From Oligoflexia bacterium (GTDB taxonomy: Bacteria; Bdellovibrionota; Bacteriovoracia; Bacteriovoracales; Bacteriovoracaceae), in assembly GCA_024229115.1 (NCBI GenBank), contig JAAEST010000022.1, positions 99,917 to 163,916 on the forward strand: 64,000 nt of DNA, in the 5' to 3' direction. The notes under the pieces were generated by a model. The model was not told where the DNA came from and did no database searches. It saw only the letters and a list, made by a program, of their open reading frames with translations. Positions 52,476 to 61,065 of this stretch are shown here, one piece after another (the first letter of the stretch is position 1; every line of letters starts with the position of its first letter). The position numbers were made by a program, and so were the translations under genes.

Positions 52476-53594
52476 ATGGCCATTAAACCATTACAGAAAT
52501 GGATTCCAAATTTAAAGAAGCCTCTTGTCATTGCAGGACCATGTAGTGCCGAAACAAGAGAACAAATGCTTCAAGCTGCTAAAGAATTAGTTCAAATTGA
52601 AGACGTAAGAATTTTCAGAGCTGGTATCTGGAAACCGAGAACACGTCCTAACTCTTTTGAAGGAGTTGGAGAAGATGGACTTAAGTGGCTTAAAGAAGTG
52701 AAAGAAGAAACAGGACTTTTAACAAGTACTGAAGTTGCTAACACTCAACATGTAGAACTAGCTCTTAAATATGGTGTTGATATCCTATGGATTGGAGCTC
52801 GTACTTCAGTAAACCCTTTTTCAGTTCAAGAAATTGCAGACGCTATTAAGGGAACAGATATTCCAGTAATGGTAAAAAACCCAATCAATGCTGACCTTGC
52901 ACTTTGGCGTGGAGCAATTGAGAGAATTCAAGGCGCAGGTATTACAAAACTTGCTGCTATCCATAGAGGTTTCTCAACTTTTGAAAAAAGCAAATATAGA
53001 AATAACCCATTGTGGAGAATCCCAATGGAGTTAAAAAGAATCATGCCAGATCTTCCGATTATCTGCGACCCGAGTCACATCTCGGGAGATAGATCTTTAG
53101 TCCCATATATCTGTCAAAAGGCGATGGATATTGATATGGATGGAGTAATGGTTGAATCACACCCTACTCCAGATCAAGCATGGAGTGATGCCGCTCAACA
53201 AATTACGCCTGCGACTCTAGCAGAGCTCGTAAAAAATCTTAATGTTCGTACTGAATTCACGACTGATAGAAATTTTAGTGCAGAACTTGAAGACCTAAGA
53301 AAAGATATCGACCGTATTGACCACGAAATCCTAGAAGCACTTTCTATGAGATCAAATATTGTTGAAAGAATTGCTCACGCAAAACATAAGAACAATATTA
53401 CTGCATTACAAGTTCACAGAATGGATCAACTCATGAATAATAGAATTAATAACGGAGCAAAAATTGGTCTTCGTGAAAAATTCATTAAAGAGCTGTATCA
53501 TGTGATTCACGAGGACTCTGTGAAGACTCAAAATGAGATCATGAACGCAATTGTAAGCAAGAGTGCTAAAGAGAATGAAAAGCCTAGCGAATAG
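52476..53594 (+). CDS. Bifunctional DAHP synthase-chorismate mutase
   Basis: 372 residues from ATG 52476, chosen over an ATG at 52461 because AAGGAG lies between them at the right distance. N-terminal KDO8PS-like DAHP synthase (about 1-260) with VIAGPCSAETREQM (about 20), RAGIWKPRTRPNSFEG and a conserved DPSHISG. C-terminal chorismate mutase (about 270-355): LRKDIDRIDHEILEALSMR and K in HAKHKN. It makes the first shikimate intermediate and rearranges chorismate to prephenate. The same domain order is known in Bacteroidetes. It overlaps the next gene by 20 bases. Confidence 0.93.
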   Translation: MAIKPLQKWIPNLKKPLVIAGPCSAETREQMLQAAKELVQIEDVRIFRAGIWKPRTRPNSFEGVGEDGLKWLKEVKEETGLLTSTEVANTQHVELALKYGVDILWIGARTSVNPFSVQEIADAIKGTDIPVMVKNPINADLALWRGAIERIQGAGITKLAAIHRGFSTFEKSKYRNNPLWRIPMELKRIMPDLPIICDPSHISGDRSLVPYICQKAMDIDMDGVMVESHPTPDQAWSDAAQQITPATLAELVKNLNVRTEFTTDRNFSAELEDLRKDIDRIDHEILEALSMRSNIVERIAHAKHKNNITALQVHRMDQLMNNRINNGAKIGLREKFIKELYHVIHEDSVKTQNEIMNAIVSKSAKENEKPSE

Positions 53595-54735
53595 AATTCA
53601 TAATATTGAAGAATCAAAATCTGTAAAGTTAGCAGGCCTTCTTTCTAAATTAAGGAAAGAAGGTCGTGATATTATCGGACTCAATGTCGGTGAACCTGAT
53701 TTTACAACCCCTGATCGTATTATCAAGGCAACAAAAGAGGCCCTTGATGCCAATCACACCAGATATTCATTAGTAGAAGGTATTCATGAGTTACGTGAAG
53801 CGATAGCTAAAAAAGTCGGCCCAACTCTTAATAGAGAACTTTCAGAAAGCCAAATCTTTTTAGGAAATGGTTCAAAACATATTCTCTATAATATTTTTCA
53901 AACTATTCTTAATACTGGTGATGAAGTCATTGTCCCCAAACCATACTGGGTAACTTTTCCAGAATCGATTAAGTTAGCACAAGGAACTCCAGTCTTTGTT
54001 GATTGCCCTAAGAATCAACTCTCTATAGAGAATATTGAAAGGGCCATTACATCTAAAACAAAGGCCATTATTATCAATAGTCCTAACAATCCCACAGGCG
54101 CTGTTTATCCAAGAGAAGCTCTTGAAGAATTAGCAAAACTTGTCATTGAAAAAGATCTCTTCTTAATTTCTGACGAAGCCTATGATGCTTTAGTTTTTGA
54201 CGATATACAATTTACTTCTCCAGCTTCCATCTCTGATGAGATGTTTAAGAGAACATTAACTGTGCAGAGTTTTTCAAAAAGTTACTGCATGACTGGATTT
54301 CGTATTGGATATCTCATTGCCGATGAAGTTATCTTAAAAGGGATGCAAAAGCTTCAAAGTCATCTTTCAGGAAATAATTGTACTTTTGCACAATACGGAG
54401 CTCTTGAGGCCATACACAGCTCCGATGAAATTGTTAAAGATATGATTTCCAAAATGGAATCTCGCAGAAATATTGCTTATGAACTTTGCAAAGAACTATT
54501 TGAAGTGGAAAAGCCTGAAGGTGCCTTCTATCTTTTCCCTAACGTTGAAAAATACCTTTCTGATGAGATTCCTAATGATGAAGTTCTAGCAGAAAAATTA
54601 TTACTAGAGACAGGCGTTGCCCTATTACCAGGAACATATTTTGGAAGTCCTGGATATATAAGAATTTGCTTTGCTACAAATGAAGAAGAAATTAAAGAAG
54701 GTTTTAAACGTATGAAGGAGTTTCTATGCAAGTAG
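53575..54735 (+). CDS. Aspartate/aromatic-type aminotransferase
   Basis: 386 residues from ATG 53575 inside the end of the DAHP synthase gene. Fold-type I motifs: NVGEPDFTTPDRI, SLVEGIHELREAI, NSPNNPTGA (about 165), SDEAYD, PLP lysine in SFSKSYCMTGFRIGY (about 230), and a final RICFA. Within a prephenate operon it most likely transaminates phenylpyruvate and hydroxyphenylpyruvate to Phe and Tyr. Start and stop both overlap neighbours, so translation is coupled. Confidence 0.9.
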   Translation: MKSLANRIHNIEESKSVKLAGLLSKLRKEGRDIIGLNVGEPDFTTPDRIIKATKEALDANHTRYSLVEGIHELREAIAKKVGPTLNRELSESQIFLGNGSKHILYNIFQTILNTGDEVIVPKPYWVTFPESIKLAQGTPVFVDCPKNQLSIENIERAITSKTKAIIINSPNNPTGAVYPREALEELAKLVIEKDLFLISDEAYDALVFDDIQFTSPASISDEMFKRTLTVQSFSKSYCMTGFRIGYLIADEVILKGMQKLQSHLSGNNCTFAQYGALEAIHSSDEIVKDMISKMESRRNIAYELCKELFEVEKPEGAFYLFPNVEKYLSDEIPNDEVLAEKLLLETGVALLPGTYFGSPGYIRICFATNEEEIKEGFKRMKEFLCK

Positions 54736-55466
54736 GACTCATTGGATTTGGACGCTTAGGTTCTCTCTTTAGTAAATTTTTGGCCCAAGATTCTAATCTT
54801 CATGTTTACAATCGTGGTGAAAATCATGATGAAATAACAAAGCTTAATGCCATTCCTGTTAATTCAATTGAAGAGCTTTCTAAATGCCAAATTATTATTC
54901 CTACTGTTCCTATTTCAGAATTAAAGAATGTATGTTCTCAGATTGCAAAATTCGTAAAACCAGGAACTTTGATTGTTGACGTTTGTTCAGTTAAAGAAAA
55001 GCCAGTTGAATGGATGCTTGAAACTCTTCCTGACACTGTTTCCATATTAGGAACTCATCCAATGTTTGGTCCAGACTCTGCAAAGAATACACTCTATGGA
55101 ACAAAGATGGTTCTTACTCCTGTGAGAATTGAAGATACAGATCTTCAAAATATTTCAAAATATCTAGAAACAAATGGAATTAAAGTTATTCACGCCTCTG
55201 CGGCTGAACATGATAAGCAAATTGCTCATAGCCTTCTCCTCACTCACTTTATTGGTCGAGGACTCATTGACTTTGGAATTACTCCTCTAGAAATTGATAC
55301 AAAAGGTTATCGAAGACTAATGAAGATTTTAGGAACAGTTGAAAATGATAGCTGGCAATTATTTGAGGATATGAATAGCTATAATCCCTACTCTGAAGAA
55401 GTGCGAGAGAGCTTTATTCAAAGTCTCAAAAATATAGTCAACAAACTTGAAGAGGGAAATAAATAA
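54726..55466 (+). CDS. tyrA: Prephenate dehydrogenase
   Basis: 246 residues, a short standalone form. Rossmann motif GLIGFGRLGSLFSKFL (about 4-19), GTHPMFGPDS (about 113; family 'G.HPMfGP') and HDKQIAHSLLLTHFIG (about 157). It oxidatively decarboxylates prephenate to 4-hydroxyphenylpyruvate, the tyrosine branch. It overlaps the aminotransferase by ten bases and pheA by one base. No chorismate mutase or ACT domain is attached. Confidence 0.92.
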   Translation: MQVGLIGFGRLGSLFSKFLAQDSNLHVYNRGENHDEITKLNAIPVNSIEELSKCQIIIPTVPISELKNVCSQIAKFVKPGTLIVDVCSVKEKPVEWMLETLPDTVSILGTHPMFGPDSAKNTLYGTKMVLTPVRIEDTDLQNISKYLETNGIKVIHASAAEHDKQIAHSLLLTHFIGRGLIDFGITPLEIDTKGYRRLMKILGTVENDSWQLFEDMNSYNPYSEEVRESFIQSLKNIVNKLEEGNK

Positions 55467-56296
55467 TGAAAATCGCTTTTCAAGGAAGTCGTGGAGCCTA
55501 TAGTGAAGAAGCAATCTATCGCTTCTTTGGCCATGATGTCGATCCCGTTGGATTTGAATTAAGTGAACAAGTATTCGAAGCAGTTATTCAAAAGGAAGTG
55601 GCGGTTGGTCTCGTTCCGGTAGAAAACAGTATTGTCGGAAATGTGAATGTAAACCTAGAGCTATTTCAAAGTCTCCCTGTTTTTGCCACTGCAGAAGTTT
55701 ATCATCCGATAAAGCATTGCCTCCTTTCTCACAAAGGAGCAAAGATTGAAGATATTAAAAAAGTTCACTCTCATCCAATAGCCTTGGCCCAGTGCCGCGA
55801 CTTTATAAATCGACATAATATCCAATCTATTCCTGATTTTGATACGGCCGGATCATGCAAACTTTTAAAAGAAAGATCACACTTTGATGAAGGAACAATT
55901 GCAAGTCGTCTCTGTGCTGAATATTATGATCTCGAAATCGTAGAAGATAATGTTCAAAAGGTTCAAAATAATATCACTCGTTTTCTCGTTTTTGGAAGAG
56001 AAGAAGAAATTCCAGAAAGCGTTAATCAAGAGAAAACTAGCCTTGTTTTTAGTACAAAGCACCATCCTGGGGCATTGTTAAACTGTCTTCAAACATTTAA
56101 AAACTTTAATCTCAATTTAACCAAGCTTGAGTCGAGACCAATTCCAGAAAACCCATTTGAATATTACTTTTATGTAGATTTTATGGGTGGTCTTAATGAC
56201 CCAAATACTCTTCAGTGTCTTAAAGTTCTAAAGAATGATGCCGGACATATTAAAATTTATGGAAGTTATCCTAAAGGGGAACGCTTCTTAAGTTAA
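55466..56296 (+). CDS. pheA: Prephenate dehydratase
   Basis: 276 residues. Periplasmic-binding-like PDT domain (AFQGSRGAYSEEAIYRFFG, VPVENSIVGNVNVN, GSCKLLKERS, QNNITRFLVFG with the catalytic T-R-F) and a C-terminal ACT domain with LESRPIPENPFEYYFYVD (about 225), the ESRP phenylalanine-binding element. It therefore is probably feedback-inhibited by Phe. Unlike E. coli PheA it has no mutase domain; that activity lies in the first gene of the operon. Start overlaps the tyrA stop (TAATG). Confidence 0.94.
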   Translation: MKIAFQGSRGAYSEEAIYRFFGHDVDPVGFELSEQVFEAVIQKEVAVGLVPVENSIVGNVNVNLELFQSLPVFATAEVYHPIKHCLLSHKGAKIEDIKKVHSHPIALAQCRDFINRHNIQSIPDFDTAGSCKLLKERSHFDEGTIASRLCAEYYDLEIVEDNVQKVQNNITRFLVFGREEEIPESVNQEKTSLVFSTKHHPGALLNCLQTFKNFNLNLTKLESRPIPENPFEYYFYVDFMGGLNDPNTLQCLKVLKNDAGHIKIYGSYPKGERFLS

Positions 56297-56853
56297 CCTT
56301 GCAAGTGCTTGGCCTTATAACGAATATAAATCATCTCGAAAACAAAGAAGACAGCAAAAGCAATATAGAAACCAATCGTTTTATAAAAAACCCATTGTCC
56401 CGTTGTGAAGTGAAACGCCACATAGGCCATAAAAAGTCCATAAAAGAAAAAGAGAAGGCCCATATGAAGCTCCATGGTTTTAAATAAGTCGCCTTGAGGA
56501 ATAGGGCGATCTAAACTCTTTGCCATCTCTTCTAAAAGTCCTGTTCCAAATTTTAACTTAAAGAAAATAAAGAGACCGATACCAACACCAGTAAAACAAG
56601 GCTGTAACTTAAACCAAATACCTTCATCACCAATAAGAGAAAGTCCACCCAATCCTAGAATTAAGAAGAAGTTAAACTTACTGATTCCATGAACATGCTT
56701 AGTAAATACTTTCTCGAGGATCATCTCAAGAATAGCGAGAGCGAGACCACCAGTGATGGCGATCCGTAAAGGATAGTTTTCTTCGAGATACCAATAAGCT
56801 AATGCAGGTAAAAAAGAAATTAGAAAAAAGTTTTTACTATTCACTGAACTCAT
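56293..56853 (-). CDS. YciB/IspZ-like inner-membrane septation protein
   Basis: 186 residues with about five transmembrane helices. Landmarks are LPALAYWYLEENYPLRIA, LFIFFKLKFG and WVFYKTIGFYIAFAVFFVF. IspZ/YciB proteins share the W-x-x-x-K/P-x helix pattern and a length of about 180. It may affect cell-envelope synthesis or division. Family call is moderate. It overlaps pheA tail to tail by four bases. Confidence 0.68.
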   Translation of the reverse strand: MSSVNSKNFFLISFLPALAYWYLEENYPLRIAITGGLALAILEMILEKVFTKHVHGISKFNFFLILGLGGLSLIGDEGIWFKLQPCFTGVGIGLFIFFKLKFGTGLLEEMAKSLDRPIPQGDLFKTMELHMGLLFFFYGLFMAYVAFHFTTGQWVFYKTIGFYIAFAVFFVFEMIYIRYKAKHLQG

Positions 56854-56871
56854 TTAGTTCATTGTGACTAA

Positions 56872-57855
56872 CTAAGAAGCCTTTTTCAATGGAATTTTAG
56901 AGGTCTGCTGAATATAATCTTCCAATCCAAGCTTTACACCTTCAGGATCAATTATTTCAACATACTCATTAATCTCTCCAAGCCAGTCATAGAGTTCGTC
57001 AGAAACTTCAACACTGGCCGCCCAGATTAAATCACCATCAGCACTTGAGGTAATATAAGGATTTCCTAAAAAGTGATAGGGAGGATTTAAGTCAACATGT
57101 TCTGGCGTTAAGATTTTCATAACAAGTCTTTCTTCATTACTTGCCACTGATCTAAAAGCAGAAATAAAGTCCTCTATTTCAACAGGTGAAAAGTTAACTT
57201 CATAAACAATATCTTCTCGATAAGAAAGAGATAATACTTCATTAACACAAATTGCTAACAAGCACCTGTCACTTGTATCTTCCCCTATCAGATGAAGATA
57301 TCCTTCAAGATAAACTAGCTTATGAGGATAAACTTCTAAAAATTTATTTTCTTTTGTATTCAAAACTAAACATATTTTTTCAGACTGAGCATTTTCTAAA
57401 TTCGCGATAATTCCCTTCTGATCATCGGCAAAGCCTTCAACTAACTTCTTCTTGGCTTCAGTATCGCTAATCACTCGGTATAAATCATACTGAGAATTTG
57501 TATATTCTGTTTTTTGGAGAAACTTAACAAGATCTCCAAAAACCTCATGATCTTCAAAATTATGAATAAATGGAAAATGAGATTGCAGTGCAAGCCAATC
57601 AGGTAAAGTAAAACCAACTCTGATCTCTGGACTTTCTCCTGACTCTAACCAAAGCTCACCATCTTTTTTATAGGCCTTAATTTCATAACCAAACTTTTGT
57701 AAGAAGTGTACAGCTTCATGAAAAAGTACTTCGTCATCTTGGACATCAGTAAAAATAGAAAGCATATTCTTATAACTATTATTTCCCACGTATTGATCGA
57801 GGGCCTTGATCCACTTCCAAAATTGATCATTTAATAATGGATTGTTCGGGCTCAT
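56872..57855 (-). CDS. WYL-domain transcriptional regulator
   Basis: 327 residues. An N-terminal region with weak helix-turn-helix character (about 1-90) is followed by a WYL domain: LEVYPHKLVYLEGYLHLIGED (in landmarks: PHKLVYLEGYLHLIG) near residue 176 and then SFYREDIV-like strands. A C-terminal WCX domain ends VEVSDELYDWLGEINEYVEII. WYL proteins sense ligands such as single-stranded DNA or nucleotides and often regulate DNA-damage or defence genes, but none of those is adjacent. AGGA precedes the ATG. Confidence 0.78.
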   Translation of the reverse strand: MSPNNPLLNDQFWKWIKALDQYVGNNSYKNMLSIFTDVQDDEVLFHEAVHFLQKFGYEIKAYKKDGELWLESGESPEIRVGFTLPDWLALQSHFPFIHNFEDHEVFGDLVKFLQKTEYTNSQYDLYRVISDTEAKKKLVEGFADDQKGIIANLENAQSEKICLVLNTKENKFLEVYPHKLVYLEGYLHLIGEDTSDRCLLAICVNEVLSLSYREDIVYEVNFSPVEIEDFISAFRSVASNEERLVMKILTPEHVDLNPPYHFLGNPYITSSADGDLIWAASVEVSDELYDWLGEINEYVEIIDPEGVKLGLEDYIQQTSKIPLKKAS

Positions 57856-57979
57856 TCACACATCCTAGTAATTCCGGGTAGTTGAGTTTATTCTCTATAT
57901 TAAATACCGTACAATCCTTGTCGGATATTAATTGATTTCCTTTAGTGATTTTTATGGAAAATACTGACATAATAGAGCT

Positions 57980-58468
57980 ATGGGCTTGAAAACACTTATG
58001 AAAAATCCAATTTTAGGGGTCGGTATCTTAATGATGTCTATCTTTCTTATGGGTTTGTATAAGGACGGTAAAATCTTTAAAAGAGAGAATCTCATCCCAA
58101 CTAGCTGTAAAGCCGTAACGGTTAAACTAGAGAGAAGAATCCCCGCCAATTGGTCTATTGGGTGTGAAGGAAATAACTTGTGGGTAGAGGTTAACTATCC
58201 TTCACCAGAGAAGAAGATAAAGCCAGAAGCTCTTCGTAGTGTTCTCTATCGTGAGATGGCAAATTATCTTTCTCTTGTGGCCAAGAATAGTCCTAGTGAT
58301 AACTTAGAAAGAACTGACTTTGTGAGATTAAAACTAGTTCATCCTCTACTAACAATTAATGCTCTTACTGAAGGTCGTTATTTAATTAAGATGGCCACGT
58401 TGACTGATCAAAGGCTAATAGCCGAACATTTAAAAGTGACTGTTCAAGTCCAAGAAGTTTCGAAATAA
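57980..58468 (+). CDS. Single-pass membrane protein of unknown function
   Basis: 162 residues. One N-terminal transmembrane helix (about 11-27, ILGVGILMMSIFLMGL) with the rest outside: one cysteine pair (SCKAV, GCEGN) and strands such as LWVEVNYP. No known domain. GAG precedes the ATG. Divergent from the WYL regulator, with a 124-base gap that must hold both promoters. Its last 39 bases overlap the RluA-type gene tail to tail. Confidence 0.6.
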   Translation: MGLKTLMKNPILGVGILMMSIFLMGLYKDGKIFKRENLIPTSCKAVTVKLERRIPANWSIGCEGNNLWVEVNYPSPEKKIKPEALRSVLYREMANYLSLVAKNSPSDNLERTDFVRLKLVHPLLTINALTEGRYLIKMATLTDQRLIAEHLKVTVQVQEVSK

Positions 58469-59284
58469 ATCTGGATAGTCTTTAATAATTAAAACTTCAT
58501 TTGAATCAGTTTTAAGATGGTATTCACAAGCATGGAGCCACAATCTCTCATCTTTCTCACCATCATATAACTGATCTCCTAAAATCGGAGTTTTATTTAA
58601 CTGAAGTTGAACTCTAATTTGATGACGATGTCCATGCCCTAACTTTATTCGTATTAACGCAAGACCTTCAAGACTCGCTATCTTTTCATATTCAATGATC
58701 GCTTCCACACCTGAAACATCGGCTTTTATCCTTTTTCCAGAAGTTGAAATAAAATGTTTTAGCGTTCCTCTTTCATCAATCTTATCATCAACAATGGCCA
58801 GGTACATTTTTTGAACAACTCGCTGATGATAGTTCTCACGAATATCACTATATGACTCTTCATTCTTGGCCAGGAGAAGAACTCCAGAAGTTTCATAGTC
58901 TAGTCGAAATAAAAGACCTCGATCGTATTGATCCTTATTCACATTAAGTGATTGAAACTTTGATTGGCTTTTTAAATAACTTAAACAATTATCACTCTCT
59001 TCATAGGAGAGAGGATGACAATGTATCTGATGAGGCTTTGAGAGTGCTAAAATATTCTCATCCTCATGAATAACAGAAATAGATTCGCCTTTATATTCGT
59101 TGTTAATGATACGATCATTAAGAATATTTAAAGAAATAGAAAGCTCGTCTTTGTGACGAGCTTGCTTATTTAAAAACTTTTTATCGAGATTTTTTTTAAG
59201 AAATGATTTGGATCGTCCTAGTGATTTAAGAAAATCTCCTACTGTTTCAAAGTTACCATCAATGTCATAAATACAGATATTCAT
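58430..59284 (-). CDS. RluA-family RNA pseudouridine synthase
   Basis: 284 residues. A weak S4-like N-terminus precedes DENILALSKPHQIHCHP (about 75) and the RluA motif FRLDYETSGVLLLAKN with the catalytic aspartate (near 132; family R-L-D-x-x-T-S-G). A conserved H-R-H-Q-I-R-V-Q (KLGHGHRHQIRVQL) near residue 226 completes the fold. It isomerises uridine in rRNA or tRNA; which site is unclear. It starts two bases after motB and may be read from the same transcript. Confidence 0.88.
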   Translation of the reverse strand: MNICIYDIDGNFETVGDFLKSLGRSKSFLKKNLDKKFLNKQARHKDELSISLNILNDRIINNEYKGESISVIHEDENILALSKPHQIHCHPLSYEESDNCLSYLKSQSKFQSLNVNKDQYDRGLLFRLDYETSGVLLLAKNEESYSDIRENYHQRVVQKMYLAIVDDKIDERGTLKHFISTSGKRIKADVSGVEAIIEYEKIASLEGLALIRIKLGHGHRHQIRVQLQLNKTPILGDQLYDGEKDERLWLHACEYHLKTDSNEVLIIKDYPDLFRNFLDLNSHF

Positions 59285-59286
59285 GC

Positions 59287-60150
59287 TTACTGAGATTGTA
59301 CTTTTCTACCAGTATCTTTTAAGTCTCTTTTTCTTAATACAAATTCAACACGACGATTGATACTTTCATCATCACCTTGAACATTTCCACGGATTTTATT
59401 AGGCCGAGTATCTCCATAACTTACAGGAGTTACTTTTTCAGGCCTTACTCCTCGAGTGATTAAACTCTTAGCAACTTCAAGCGATCTCTTAGAAGAAAGT
59501 TCATATGAGTCCATCTTTCCATCAAGAGACCTCTCACCTCGACTAGCGTGTCCCATAACAAAGACAACCCAGTCTTCATTACTAAGAAGTTTGACCAACC
59601 TTTCATAAACTTCAATAGTGACATCTCGTGGAACGACATCTCCCTCTTTGAAATAAATGATATCCTTAACTACAACTTTAATTCCTTCCGCCATTTCATA
59701 AACATCAACATTTTCTGCTAGGCTGTATTTGTTAAGATCATCTTTCATATCAACGAGTTCTTCATCAGACTCGCGATTAATTTCATGTTTGTCGAGAATC
59801 CCTTCCATTGTTAAGAAATCAATTGGAAAAGGCTTCACAGGTTCCTGTGATTCAAGCATCGTTGGACTATTGTCAGGAGATTTACCTCTTTGGATAACTT
59901 CCCCTTGTTTAAGAACGTTCCCACCGAAAGCATTACGAATACTTCCAAGAGCAGCTTCATACTTTGCACTTTCTGTTTTAGCGAAAGAAAGTAAGAGAAC
60001 GAAGAATGTTAGTAGCAGTGTTACCAGATCCGAGAATGTGGCCATCCAACCGGGAAGGCCAGGAGCACACTCAGGACATTTAACCGGTGGGGCACCTACA
60101 TCGTCGCCACCGCCACCTCCACCTGCTGCTTCTGCATTTTCATCAGCCAT
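59287..60150 (-). CDS. motB: Flagellar stator protein MotB
   Basis: 287 residues. N-terminal GWMATFSDLVTLLLTFFVLLL (landmark) with the proton-carrying aspartate in FSD (about residue 37), the single TM, plug, and a C-terminal OmpA/MotB peptidoglycan-binding domain (VVFVMGHASRGE, SLEVAKSLITRGVRPEKV, RVEFVLRK). Anchors the stator to the wall and conducts protons (or Na+) with MotA. The N-terminus has a CPEC motif that is seen in several delta-type MotB proteins. Follows motA by 12 bases. Confidence 0.94.
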   Translation of the reverse strand: MADENAEAAGGGGGGDDVGAPPVKCPECAPGLPGWMATFSDLVTLLLTFFVLLLSFAKTESAKYEAALGSIRNAFGGNVLKQGEVIQRGKSPDNSPTMLESQEPVKPFPIDFLTMEGILDKHEINRESDEELVDMKDDLNKYSLAENVDVYEMAEGIKVVVKDIIYFKEGDVVPRDVTIEVYERLVKLLSNEDWVVFVMGHASRGERSLDGKMDSYELSSKRSLEVAKSLITRGVRPEKVTPVSYGDTRPNKIRGNVQGDDESINRRVEFVLRKRDLKDTGRKVQSQ

Positions 60151-60162
60151 TACTTATCCTTT

Positions 60163-60930
60163 TTATTCTTCCGCAGCGTCTTCAACATCTCTTTCAGCTG
60201 GAGGAAGAAAACTATTTAGTTTTTCTTTAATAAGTCTTGGGTTTTCTCCGGCAACAATACCTAGAGTTCCCGCAATAATGATTGTCATTTTCTGAGCTTC
60301 CATCTTTGAACGGTAACCAAGCTTGTTTTTAATCGGGTTACAAAAGATGTTGGCAATACAAGCACCATAGAAAGTTGTTAAGAGGGCAACGGCCATGGCC
60401 GGACCAATGGCAGCCTGATCAGAGAGGTTCCCAAGCATGATAACCAGACCAATCAGGGTCCCGATCATCCCGAAGGCCGGACCGTCATCGGCCATACCAC
60501 CGAAAACATCAACACCAATCTTATGTCTTTCTTCTAGTGCATCGATCTCAAGTTGCAAAATTCCACTAATCACTTCTGGCGGTCTGTTATCCGCAGCAAG
60601 TGTCATAGCTTTTTTCATAAAAGGATCATCAATAGGTTGCTTCTCAAGAGCGAAAACAGATTCCCTTCTTGCTGTTTCAGCGAGCTTTCCAATTTCTTCA
60701 ATTGTGTCTTTAGGGTTCGCTGGAGTAAAAAAGATTGACTTCATTGCGATCTGAGCAACTTTCGTTACAATCTCCATCGGCCACTTAATAAAAGTTGCAC
60801 CAATAAGACCGAGACCAACAACGATAACAGAAGGAACGTCAATAAAAGCAGTGAGGTCACCCCCTGCGAGAATTGAACCAATAACCGCTCCTACACACAG
60901 AACCATTCCAATGACTGTGGCGATATCCAT
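60163..60930 (-). CDS. motA: Flagellar stator protein MotA
   Basis: 255 residues with four transmembrane helices. MotA landmarks: VPSVIVVGLGLIGATFIKWP, GMADDGPAFGMIGTLIGLVIML (proton-path Pro near 158), PIKNKLGYRSKMEAQKMTII. With MotB it forms the flagellar stator. Strong AAGGATG... site precedes the ATG. First gene of the motA-motB unit. Confidence 0.95.
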   Translation of the reverse strand: MDIATVIGMVLCVGAVIGSILAGGDLTAFIDVPSVIVVGLGLIGATFIKWPMEIVTKVAQIAMKSIFFTPANPKDTIEEIGKLAETARRESVFALEKQPIDDPFMKKAMTLAADNRPPEVISGILQLEIDALEERHKIGVDVFGGMADDGPAFGMIGTLIGLVIMLGNLSDQAAIGPAMAVALLTTFYGACIANIFCNPIKNKLGYRSKMEAQKMTIIIAGTLGIVAGENPRLIKEKLNSFLPPAERDVEDAAEE

Positions 60931-61019
60931 ACTTCATCCTTGATAGATTAATTTTGTTCTTATCCTAATATCGGTAAGTTAAAATGTGAGCTTAAGTAAA
61001 TTCGGTAAATTAGGTATGA

Positions 61020-61046
61020 GGTACTCTTTGCTAGGCAAAAAGTACC
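61020..61046 (-). terminator. Possible terminator hairpin past the YiiX-like gene
   Basis: GGTACTCTTTGC and GCAAAAAGTACC pair over 12 bases with one mismatch and a three-base loop. It lies 20 bases after the stop at 61066. No T-run follows, so termination is uncertain; it may be a 3'-end structure. Confidence 0.35.
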
Positions 61047-61065
61047 CGACTATTTGAATGTCTGA

